This document shows positions 1 through 5,662 of a DNA stretch of 10,597 bases, one piece after another. This DNA comes from DASUSH01 sp036375215. GTDB lineage: Bacteria; Actinomycetota; Thermoleophilia; Solirubrobacterales; 70-9. Positions within the stretch are counted from its first letter, which is position 1, and the number at the start of each line of letters is the position of its first letter. Made by a program: the position numbers and the translations under genes. The notes under the pieces were generated by a model, which was not told the origin of the DNA, searched no databases, and was given only the letters and a program-made list of their open reading frames with translations. The stretch is taken from contig DASUSH010000022.1 in assembly GCA_036375215.1 (NCBI GenBank), forward strand, positions 1 to 10,597, in the 5' to 3' direction.

Positions 1-67
1 GGATGATGTGGGCCCCTTCGCCGGAGCTCTCCTCGTTGAGCGCGAAGTGGGGGACGACGGGGGACAC
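1..67 (-). CDS. 5' end of an unrecognised protein, cut by the left edge
   Basis: On the minus strand a frame opens with GTG at 67, and an in-frame stop lies only three codons upstream at 76-74, so the start is well constrained. It reads VSPVVPHFALNEESSGE and then runs off the window after 22 codons. The minus strand is favoured as coding because a perfect TTGACA box sits 17 bases before a TGAGAT box that ends 8 bases upstream of this GTG, the geometry of a leaderless actinobacterial transcript. I do not recognise the product and too little is present to assign a family. It would be transcribed divergently from the MerR-type gene. The alternative is that this stretch is non-coding leader DNA for the regulator. 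Confidence 0.5.
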   Translation of the reverse strand, partial: MSPVVPHFALNEESSGEGAHII

Positions 68-75
68 GTCTGCCT

Positions 76-104
76 ATCTCACCGTTCTCGCGACGACGTG
101 TCAA
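76..104 (-). promoter_or_regulatory. sigma-70-type promoter for the leftward gene
   Basis: Read on the minus strand, TTGACA (104-99) is an exact -35 consensus. It is followed after 17 bases by TGAGAT (81-76), a partial -10 match that keeps the first T and the final AT. The expected transcription start at about 69-67 coincides with the GTG start at 67, so the transcript would be leaderless. The -35 half is strong and the -10 half is weak. Confidence 0.55.
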
Positions 105-108
105 CGGG

Positions 109-114
109 TATCGT
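109..114 (+). promoter_or_regulatory. putative -10 box of the MerR-type gene
   Basis: TATCGT fits the actinobacterial TANNNT -10 pattern and ends 7 bases before the GTG at 122, which would give a leaderless mRNA. The best -35 candidate, TTCTCG at 85-90 (spacer 18), is poor, so the promoter may need an activator. It overlaps the divergent leftward promoter, so the two transcripts probably compete or share control. Confidence 0.4.
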
Positions 115-119
115 TCGCT

Positions 120-128
120 ATGTGACAT
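120..128. promoter_or_regulatory. ATGTGACAT palindrome, possible operator
   Basis: ATGT-G-ACAT is a perfect inverted repeat around one base and overlaps the GTG start and expected +1 of the MerR-type gene. The same ATGTNACAT core is found in the hydrolase/acyl-CoA dehydrogenase divergent region at 3057-3065, with matching flanks (ACATCG in both). By my scan these are the only two copies in the window. Function as an operator is inference. Confidence 0.35.
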
Positions 129-880
129 CGGTTGATGACAACGATCTGACGATCGACGAGCTCGCGCGGCGCATCGGCATGACCGTGCGCAACATCCGCG
201 CGCACCAGTCCCGCGGGCTCCTCCCCCCGCCCGAGGTCCGCGGGCGCACCGGCTACTACGGCGCGGAGCACGTCGCCCGGATCGAGCTGATCAAGGAGCT
301 CCAGGCCGACGGCTTCAACCTCGAGGCGATCCGGCGCCTGATCGAGGGCGCGAACGGCTCGAGCACCGAGGTGCTGCGCTTCACGCGCGCCCTGCGCGAG
401 CCCTTCGCCGAGGAGGAGGCCCCTGAGATCGTCACCGGGGCCGAGCTCGCGGAGCGCTGGAAGGTGAGCGACCCGGCGCTGATCCGCAAGGCGGAGAAGC
501 TCGGCATCCTGCGCCCGCTCGGCGACGGCCGCTACGAGGAGACGAGCCCGCGGCTCGGCCGCGCCGCCACCGAGCTCGCCGACCTCGGCGTCCCCGCCGA
601 GACCGCGCTCGAGGTCGGGTCGAAGCTCCGCCGCCACGCCGACGGCGTCTCGCGCGCCTTCGTGAAGCTCTTCCTCGAGGAGATCTGGGCCCCGTTCGAG
701 GCCGCCGGGCGGCCGGAGGACCAGTGGCCCGAGGTCCAGGATGCGCTCGAGCGCCTGCGCCCGGTCGCCACCGAGGCGCTCCTCGCCGTCTTCGGGATGG
801 CGATGACCGAATCGGTGGACAAGGCGTTCGGCCGCGAGCTCGAGAAGGCCGAGCGCGGCGGGCGCAAGCGCAAGCGCTGA
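122..880 (+). CDS. MerR-family transcriptional regulator with two winged-helix-like halves
   Basis: This is a 252-residue DNA-binding regulator. Residues 9-76 form a MerR-type HTH: LTIDELARRIGMTVRNIRAH is helix-turn-helix, RGLLPPP is the usual linker, and RTGYYGAEHVARIELIKEL is the wing and following helix. Residues 104-140 (VTGAELAERWKVSDPALIRKAEKLGIL) look like a second MerR-like HTH with a short wing at GDGRYEE. Residues 141-235 are helical and could hold the dimer or effector surface; the tail RGGRKRKR is basic. There is no metal-binding cysteine cluster, so a classical metal sensor is unlikely. GTG 122 is chosen because it gives a normal MerR N-terminus and sits 7 bases after TATCGT; extending to GTG 98 or GTG 8 would run into the divergent gene's promoter. 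A near-palindrome ATGTGACAT overlaps the start and suggests autoregulation. The target is unknown; the lipid genes to the right are candidates. Confidence 0.87.
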   Translation: MTSVDDNDLTIDELARRIGMTVRNIRAHQSRGLLPPPEVRGRTGYYGAEHVARIELIKELQADGFNLEAIRRLIEGANGSSTEVLRFTRALREPFAEEEAPEIVTGAELAERWKVSDPALIRKAEKLGILRPLGDGRYEETSPRLGRAATELADLGVPAETALEVGSKLRRHADGVSRAFVKLFLEEIWAPFEAAGRPEDQWPEVQDALERLRPVATEALLAVFGMAMTESVDKAFGRELEKAERGGRKRKR

Positions 881-895
881 AGGGCTGAGCCGCGC

Positions 896-951
896 TTCAC
901 GCGTCGCTAGGCGCTGCCGGCGCCGAGCTGGTCCCCGCATGGGTGCGTGAA
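896..951. terminator. nested inverted repeats after the MerR-type gene
   Basis: TTCACGC (896-902) pairs perfectly with GCGTGAA (945-951). Inside lies a second short hairpin, GGCGC (910-914) with GCGCC (920-924). Lying 16 bases after the MerR stop in a convergent gap, it could act as a terminator or transcript-end structure. There is no U-tract. Confidence 0.35.
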
Positions 952-990
952 TCGGCGCGGATCCTCACACGCGTCGAATTACGCCCCGTA

Positions 991-1015
991 GCGTGGAAAA
1001 GTCCACGCGCGTGGA
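991..1015. terminator. triple GCGTGGA/TCCACGC inverted repeat after the hydrolase pair
   Basis: GCGTGGA (991-997), TCCACGC (1002-1008) and GCGTGGA (1009-1015) follow one another. The first two form a 7-bp hairpin with loop AAAG, and the last two form a perfect 14-bp palindrome TCCACGCGCGTGGA (1002-1015). On the minus strand, the palindrome is followed by CTTTTCC, so it is a plausible terminator for the leftward hydrolase operon, whose stop lies at 1032. The two alternative pairings are mutually exclusive. Confidence 0.45.
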
Positions 1016-1031
1016 GCCGCGTGCCCCGTCC

Positions 1032-2069
1032 CTATTCCGCTATTGCCGCGGTTGTTCGGCGCGGGGCGGCCGCCGAGCTCGGCTCGGATAGGCCTCGAAT
1101 CGCCTCGTTCACCTTCTCCGGCGCCTCGATCGGGGCCATGTGGCCGATCCCGGGCAGCTCGACGAGCTCGACCAGGCTCGGCAGCGTGTCGGCGAGGCGG
1201 TGCGCCAGCGCCGGCGGCGTCATCTTGTCGGCGGCGCCGGTGATGACCGTCGTCGGCACGGTCAGCGACTCGAGCGCCTGCCAGAGGTCCATCCGGGCCA
1301 TTGAGCGGCCGGCGGCACCGCGGGCCTTCGGGTTCGCCGAGAGCACCATCCGGCGGACGAAGGCGACGCGCGCGGGCGACGCCTCCGGGTTCATCGCGAC
1401 GAAGCGCACGGCGGCGTCGCCGAGTGGCGTCGGGGTCGCGGGCACCGGCAGCTCGGCGCCCATCAGGAGCCGCCCGAGCGGATCGCGCAGCCCGGTCAGC
1501 CGCTCCGGGGTGCGCATCACCACCGACTGCATGATCAGGTCCCCCAGGCCCGTGCTGGAGAGCAGGCAGCCCGCTAGCCGTCGCCCGACCTCGGCGGGCC
1601 GGCGTCCCGCCCAGGCGGCGATCGTCATCGCCCCCATCGAGTGGCCCGCGGCGAGCACGCGCTCGTCGTCGGCCGCGACCGCGGCGAGGACGCAACCGAG
1701 GTCGTCGGCGAAGGCGTCGAAGGAGTAGTCGGCCGCCCCGGCGCTGCGGCCGTGGCCGCGCTGGTCGTAGGCGATCACCCGGAAGTCGGCGGCGAGCTCC
1801 TCGATCTGCCAGCGCCAGAACGGGATCGCGCACATCCACCCGTGGACGAGGACGAGCTTGGGAGCGTCCACAGGCCCGAACGCCTCGACGTGCAGGCGGT
1901 TGCCGTCGGCACCCTGGACCGAGCGCTCCTCGCCGCGGAGCGGGCGGCGCAGCCGCTCGGACTCCGGGTCGGCGGCGATCGAGTCGGCGAGCCGCTTCTG
2001 CGCGAGCGCGCCCGCGGCGGCCAGCCCCGCGGCCCCCGCGAACCCGGCCAGAGCGGTCCTACGGCGCAT
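1032..2069 (-). CDS. alpha/beta-hydrolase with twin-arginine-like N-terminus
   Basis: This 345-residue protein has the alpha/beta-hydrolase fold, which cleaves ester or related bonds; the substrate cannot be read from the sequence. Visible landmarks are the oxyanion-region motif HGW (76-78), the nucleophile elbow GHSMG with Ser144, the probable acid Asp281 in GAADKMTPP, and His310 in GIGHMAP, so the triad is complete. The N-terminus MRRRTALAGFAGAAGLAAAG carries consecutive arginines before an alanine-rich hydrophobic stretch, resembling a Tat signal or signal anchor; ALA-Q (21-24) is a possible cleavage site. The protein therefore probably acts outside the membrane. The start ATG lies inside the 3' end of the upstream hydrolase (11-base overlap), with GGAGG immediately before it, which suggests translational coupling. 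It is probably a paralogue of its neighbour, with a different location. Confidence 0.88.
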   Translation of the reverse strand: MRRRTALAGFAGAAGLAAAGALAQKRLADSIAADPESERLRRPLRGEERSVQGADGNRLHVEAFGPVDAPKLVLVHGWMCAIPFWRWQIEELAADFRVIAYDQRGHGRSAGAADYSFDAFADDLGCVLAAVAADDERVLAAGHSMGAMTIAAWAGRRPAEVGRRLAGCLLSSTGLGDLIMQSVVMRTPERLTGLRDPLGRLLMGAELPVPATPTPLGDAAVRFVAMNPEASPARVAFVRRMVLSANPKARGAAGRSMARMDLWQALESLTVPTTVITGAADKMTPPALAHRLADTLPSLVELVELPGIGHMAPIEAPEKVNEAIRGLSEPSSAAAPRRTTAAIAE

Positions 2070-3042
2070 CCTCCACCATCCGGCTGATGACGAGCTCGCG
2101 CATGTCCTCGGGCTCGATCTCCGCCGCTTCGGTCTCCTCGATGAACTCCGTGAGCAGGCGCGCGATCCGCATCGGGTCGGAGAGCTGCGGGAAGTGGCCG
2201 GCGCCGGGCAGGATCTCGAGACGGTTGCCGGGCATCGCCTCGTGCGCGATCTCGGCGTGGGTCGCCGGGATGATCTGGTCGCGCTCGCCGTGGATCACCA
2301 TCGAGGGCATCTTCTCGGCGAGGTAGAGCCGGTCGAGGGCGCTGATCCGCTGGCCCATCGGGTCGATCACCGCGCGGATCGTGTGCAGGAACGCGGCCCT
2401 GGCCCCGGCGTCGTTCAGCGAGGCGTAGCCGCGCGCGCCCTCGGCGATGTCCGGCCCCGCCTGGAGCCCGATCTTGCCGAGCGCGCGGCCCACCGCGGCG
2501 CCGACGTCGAGCAGCCGGGTGTGCGTGATCAGCGGCAGCACGACCTCGGAGCCAGGCAGGCTCGCCGCGCGCAGCAGCGGGTGCACCTCGCGGGCGATGC
2601 CGCCGCTCGAGATCAGGACGAGGCGGCCGCAGCGCTCCGGGAACTGGTAGGCGAGCTGCATCGCGATCCCGCCGCCGAGCGAGTGCCCGACGATGGTCGC
2701 GGGCTCCGCCGAGAGCCCGATCAGCAGGTCGCGGATCCCCGACGCGTAGGCGCCAAGCGAGTAGTCGCCGCGCGGCTTCGCGGACTCGCCGTGGCCGAGC
2801 AGGTCGGGTGCGAAGACCGTGTAGCGGTCGCTGAGCGCGTCCATCACCGGCTCCCACTGCGCCGAGCTGCCCGTGATGCCGTGGACCAGCACGATCAGGG
2901 GGCCGCTCCCGGCGAGCCGGAAGCAGACCCGGTGCCCGTGGATCTTCACCTCGTGCAGCTGCTCGGCTTCGCTCTGGTGGGCCAGCGTGTCGAGTGCGTC
3001 GGGGTCGACGGCCCCCTCCTTGTCCGTGACTGTGGCCTCCAT
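2059..3042 (-). CDS. alpha/beta-hydrolase, cytosolic
   Basis: This 327-residue alpha/beta-hydrolase has a full triad: Ser121 in GHSLGG, Asp255 in GERDQIIP and His283 in GAGHFPQL. The oxyanion-hole region is VLVHGITGSS (51-60). A cap domain lies between about residues 148 and 235. There is no signal peptide, and the N-terminal 30 residues are acidic and charged. The ATG at 3042 is chosen over longer frames because AAGGGAG stands six bases upstream and the sequence beyond it is the divergent promoter. It is the first gene of a leftward pair and ends inside the next hydrolase gene. The overall pattern resembles the epoxide-hydrolase/meta-cleavage-product hydrolase/esterase superfamily, which does not fix a substrate. 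Its position divergent from an acyl-CoA dehydrogenase and SCP2 pair suggests a lipid-derived ester or ring-cleavage substrate, which is inference. Confidence 0.9.
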   Translation of the reverse strand: MEATVTDKEGAVDPDALDTLAHQSEAEQLHEVKIHGHRVCFRLAGSGPLIVLVHGITGSSAQWEPVMDALSDRYTVFAPDLLGHGESAKPRGDYSLGAYASGIRDLLIGLSAEPATIVGHSLGGGIAMQLAYQFPERCGRLVLISSGGIAREVHPLLRAASLPGSEVVLPLITHTRLLDVGAAVGRALGKIGLQAGPDIAEGARGYASLNDAGARAAFLHTIRAVIDPMGQRISALDRLYLAEKMPSMVIHGERDQIIPATHAEIAHEAMPGNRLEILPGAGHFPQLSDPMRIARLLTEFIEETEAAEIEPEDMRELVISRMVEDAP

Positions 3043-3053
3043 AGTTCTCCCTT

Positions 3054-3068
3054 TCGATGTTACATCGA
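3054..3068. promoter_or_regulatory. 15-bp palindromic operator candidate TCGATGTTACATCGA
   Basis: TCGATGT (3054-3060) and ACATCGA (3062-3068) are perfect inverted copies around T3061, in the 85-base gap between divergently transcribed genes. On the minus strand it covers TAACAT (3062-3057), a TANNNT -10 candidate for the hydrolase operon. On the plus strand it lies just upstream of TAAGCT (3075-3080), a -10 candidate for the acyl-CoA dehydrogenase. A partly overlapping second repeat, TTACA (3060-3064) with TGTAA (3073-3077), is also present. A dimeric regulator bound here could control both directions. Confidence 0.5.
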
Positions 3069-3074
3069 TCCGTG

Positions 3075-3080
3075 TAAGCT
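3075..3080 (+). promoter_or_regulatory. putative -10 box for the acyl-CoA dehydrogenase operon
   Basis: TAAGCT matches TANNNT and is directly preceded by TG. No good -35 stands at 16-18 bases (TTTCGA at 3052-3057 is the nearest), which would suit an activator-dependent promoter. It would give a leader of about 40 bases containing the GGAGGG Shine-Dalgarno sequence at 3113-3118. Confidence 0.3.
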
Positions 3081-3127
3081 TCTTCTCTTCTGCAAGTACC
3101 CCAGCCCGCCCCGGAGGGAACATCTTG

Positions 3128-4411
3128 ATGGCCACGCCCGCAGAGGAACTGATCGAGGAAGCGACCGCGGCGAACGGCGAGGACGGCGGTGATTCGACGC
3201 CCCCGTTCTCGATCCAGCTCACCCAGGACCAGAAGGACATCCGCGAGTGGGTCCACGGCTTCGCCGAGGGCGTCGTCCGCCCGGCCGCCGCCGAGTGGGA
3301 CGAGCGCGAGGAGACGCCGTGGCCCGTGATCCAGGAGGCCGCCAAGATCGGGCTCTACGGCTACGAGGCGCTCGCCCAGTTCTGGTTCGACCAGTCCGGG
3401 CTGCAGATGCCAATCGTGAACGAGGAGCTCTTCTGGGGCGACGCCGGGATCGGCATGTCGATCATGGGCACCTCGCTCGCGGTCGCCGCGATCTTCGGCC
3501 AGGCGACGCCCGAACAGATGGCCGAGTGGATCCCGCGCTGCTTCGGCGACCAGGACGAGCCCAAGGTCGCCTCCTTCTGCTCCTCGGAGCCCGACGCCGG
3601 CTCCGACGTCTCCGCGATGCGGACCACCGCCAAGTACGACGAGGCCAAGGACGAGTGGGTCCTGAACGGGCAGAAGGCGTGGGCGACGAACGGCGGCATC
3701 GCCGACGTCCACGTCGTCACCGCCGTCGTCGATCGCGAGCTCGGCTCGCGCGGGCAGGCCGCGTTCCTGGTCTCGATCGACACCGACGGGATCGAGCAGG
3801 GCGCGAAGGTGAAGAAGCACGGGATCCGCGCCTCGCACACCGCCGACGTCCACCTCGACGACTGCCGGATCCCCGGCTCCCAGCTGCTCGGCGGCAAGGA
3901 GAAGCTCGACGAGCGGCTCGCCCGGGCCCGCGAGGGCAAGAAGTCGAAGTCGCAGGCGGCGATGCAGACCTTCGAGATGAGCCGGCCGACCGTCGGCGCG
4001 CAGGCCCTGGGGATCGCGCGCGCGGCTTACGAGTTCGCGCTCGACTACGCGAAGGAGCGGGTCCAGTTCGGCCGCCCGATCGTCGAGAACCAGGCGATCG
4101 CGTTCACGCTCGCCGACATGAAGATGGAGATCGACGCCGCGCGGCTGCTCGTCTGGCGGGCCGCGTGGATGGGCCGCAACCAGGTCCCGTTCGAGAATGC
4201 CGAGGGCTCGATGTCGAAGCTGAAGTCGGGCGAGGTCGCAGTCTGGGCGACCGAGCGCGCGATCCAGATCCTCGGCGGCAACGGCTACACCCGCGAGTAC
4301 CCCGTCGAGCGTATGCACCGCGACGCCAAGATCTACACGATCTTCGAGGGCACCTCGGAGATCCAGCGGCTGGTGATCTCGCGGGCGATCTCCGGCCACC
4401 ACATCAAGTGA
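3128..4411 (+). CDS. acyl-CoA dehydrogenase (FAD-dependent)
   Basis: This 427-residue enzyme introduces an alpha,beta double bond into an acyl-CoA with FAD, passing electrons to an electron-transfer flavoprotein. The N-terminal helical domain starts near residue 30 after an acidic linker. The FAD-binding signature SSEPDAGSD is at 152-160, the beta-barrel middle domain runs to about 250, and the C-terminal helical domain carries ERVQFGRPI (310-318) and ILGGNGYTREYPVERMHRDAK (381-401). Glu407 in IFEGTSEIQR is the usual catalytic base. An extra charged stretch of about 25 residues (257-280, rich in K, E and R) sits between the barrel and the C-terminal domain. ATG 3128 is chosen because GGAGGG lies nine bases upstream. 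It is followed 19 bases later by an SCP2 gene, and faces two hydrolases. The acyl substrate is unknown; an SCP2 partner hints at a bulky or sterol-like acyl-CoA. Confidence 0.95.
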   Translation: MATPAEELIEEATAANGEDGGDSTPPFSIQLTQDQKDIREWVHGFAEGVVRPAAAEWDEREETPWPVIQEAAKIGLYGYEALAQFWFDQSGLQMPIVNEELFWGDAGIGMSIMGTSLAVAAIFGQATPEQMAEWIPRCFGDQDEPKVASFCSSEPDAGSDVSAMRTTAKYDEAKDEWVLNGQKAWATNGGIADVHVVTAVVDRELGSRGQAAFLVSIDTDGIEQGAKVKKHGIRASHTADVHLDDCRIPGSQLLGGKEKLDERLARAREGKKSKSQAAMQTFEMSRPTVGAQALGIARAAYEFALDYAKERVQFGRPIVENQAIAFTLADMKMEIDAARLLVWRAAWMGRNQVPFENAEGSMSKLKSGEVAVWATERAIQILGGNGYTREYPVERMHRDAKIYTIFEGTSEIQRLVISRAISGHHIK

Positions 4412-4430
4412 GCGCAGCGGGAGGGGAGCG

Positions 4431-4937
4431 ATGAGCGACGAGCGAACCACCCACGAGGTCGGGTCGAACGGCGACGGCGACCCGGCGACGATCGACCCCG
4501 CCGCCGTCGACACATCGGCCGTCGACCCGGAGGAGTTCGCCAGGAACATCTCCAAGGCCTCCGACGACGACCTCCGGCAGGCGATGTCCTCGCCGCTTCG
4601 GCCGACGATCCTGCGCGAGATCTTCAGCCGCATGGAGGCGCACTTCCGCTCCGAGCAGGCCGGCGACGTCGAAGCCGTCATCCACTGGCGGATCGGTGGC
4701 GGGCCGAACGACTCCGAGAACCACTTCGAGGTGGTTGTCCGCGCGGGCGCCCTGACCTACACGGACGAGCCCGCCGAGGAGCCGCGGGTGACGTTCAAGA
4801 TGGACGGCGCCACCTTCCTCAAGCTGGTCACCGGCAACGCCTCGGGGCCGATGCTGTTCATGACCGGCAAGCTGAAGATCGAGGGCGACATGATGTTCGC
4901 CCCGCAGGTCCAGAGCCTCTTCAAGATCCCGGGCTAG
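4431..4937 (+). CDS. SCP2 sterol-binding domain protein
   Basis: This 168-residue protein has an acidic, low-complexity N-terminus (1-35) and a helical segment with repeated charged residues, then an SCP2-like domain from about residue 58 to the end. Typical features are the strand VEAVIHWRIGG (80-90) and its partner HFEVVVRAGALTY, the segment PRVTFKMDGATFLKLVTGNASG (118-139), and MTGKLKIEGDMMFAPQVQSLF (144-164), which matches the family pattern of a G-K-L-x-I-x-G-D core. SCP2 domains bind sterols, fatty acyl chains or acyl-CoA in a hydrophobic tunnel. The ATG is preceded by GGGAGGGGAG at good spacing, 19 bases after the dehydrogenase stop, so the two form an operon. It could present the substrate to the dehydrogenase; that is inference. 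Its stop codon overlaps that of the convergent lipoprotein gene. Confidence 0.88.
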   Translation: MSDERTTHEVGSNGDGDPATIDPAAVDTSAVDPEEFARNISKASDDDLRQAMSSPLRPTILREIFSRMEAHFRSEQAGDVEAVIHWRIGGGPNDSENHFEVVVRAGALTYTDEPAEEPRVTFKMDGATFLKLVTGNASGPMLFMTGKLKIEGDMMFAPQVQSLFKIPG

Positions 4938-5530
4938 ATCCAGGTCCAGGAGTCGAGCATCGCCTCGACGGCGGGCAGGTCCTCCTCGTACTGCCCGGAG
5001 TCAAGCCCGCTGAAGGTGACCGCGTAGGCGGTCCCGTCGTGCACCGCGTAGAGCTGGAGCTGGCGGACGTCGCCGGGGGGCGCCTCGGCGACCTGCTCGT
5101 AGCTCGCGGCGGGCTCGCCGCCGAGCTCCGCGTCATCGACCTCCGAGGCGCTCGTGTCGATCGTGCCGCCGCCGGCGCCGGACGGCAGGGTGCTCTGCTC
5201 GCGCGTGGTCCGCAGGTTGGCCTCGGCGAGCTTCCGCGCGGTAGCGGTGCGTGGGGCGGCCGTGGTGACGATCGCGAGGTTGGGGGCGAAGTCGTCGGAC
5301 TCCTCACCGGTGATCGTCGCGTCGACGCCGATCTCGGCGAGCGCCGGGTCGTCGAACCCGAGCTCCTCGAACGTCGGGGCGTCCTCGGTCGTGTCTTCCC
5401 AGCCGCCGGCGATCTCGAGCGAGTAGCCGTTGCCGTCGAATCGGCCGCCGTCGTTTGATCCACCGCAGGCAGGGACGGCGGCTGTGCAGGCGATGAACAC
5501 CAGGCAGAGAGCGACCCGGACCACGGTCAC
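4934..5530 (-). CDS. small secreted lipoprotein, PsbP/LpqN-like
   Basis: This 198-residue protein starts at GTG 5530. The first residues, VTVVRVALCLVFIACTAAVP, form a lipoprotein signal, and V-P-A-C gives the lipidated Cys22, followed by the flexible GGSNDGG. The mature part begins GYSLEIAGGWED, has acidic and threonine-rich middle segments, and ends QLYAVHDGTAYAVTFSG...SWTWI, the pattern of single-domain PsbP/LpqN-type lipoproteins of actinobacteria whose roles are mostly unknown. AGAGGAA stands about nine bases before the GTG. An alternative start is the GTG two codons in (5524), which lies 7 bases after TAGGGT and would be leaderless. The gene converges on the SCP2 gene and overlaps its stop by four bases. 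Function is not assignable beyond an envelope-anchored protein. Confidence 0.75.
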   Translation of the reverse strand: MTVVRVALCLVFIACTAAVPACGGSNDGGRFDGNGYSLEIAGGWEDTTEDAPTFEELGFDDPALAEIGVDATITGEESDDFAPNLAIVTTAAPRTATARKLAEANLRTTREQSTLPSGAGGGTIDTSASEVDDAELGGEPAASYEQVAEAPPGDVRQLQLYAVHDGTAYAVTFSGLDSGQYEEDLPAVEAMLDSWTWI

Positions 5531-5662
5531 GACCCTAGTTCCTCTCGTCGGCCGCAACCCGGCTCGACTGGCACCTCGACGCCGCGGGCGGATCGCGGGG
5601 ACGCGGGGGCGTAGGAGTGGAATCGGCGGGACCGTCCTGGTCCGTGCCCCCACCTCCGGCGC

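Noticed and set aside
8..121. Extension of the MerR-type gene to GTG 8 or GTG 98
   Set aside because: The added residues do not look like a MerR N-terminus, and the DNA carries a divergent promoter and the probable start of another gene.
101..940. A 279-codon minus-strand frame opposite the MerR-type gene
   Set aside because: Low-complexity composition with no recognisable motif; the plus-strand MerR domain explains the region.
1775..4681. A 968-codon open frame on the minus strand spanning the lipid module
   Set aside because: It is opposite or out of frame to well-supported hydrolase, dehydrogenase and SCP2 genes; long empty frames are expected in GC-rich DNA. Its arginine- and proline-rich composition is typical of shadows.
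5629..5643. GGACC-GTCCT-GGTCC inverted repeat after the deaminase as a terminator
   Set aside because: It has only five pairs and no tail. It may be a weak end signal but could be chance at this base composition.
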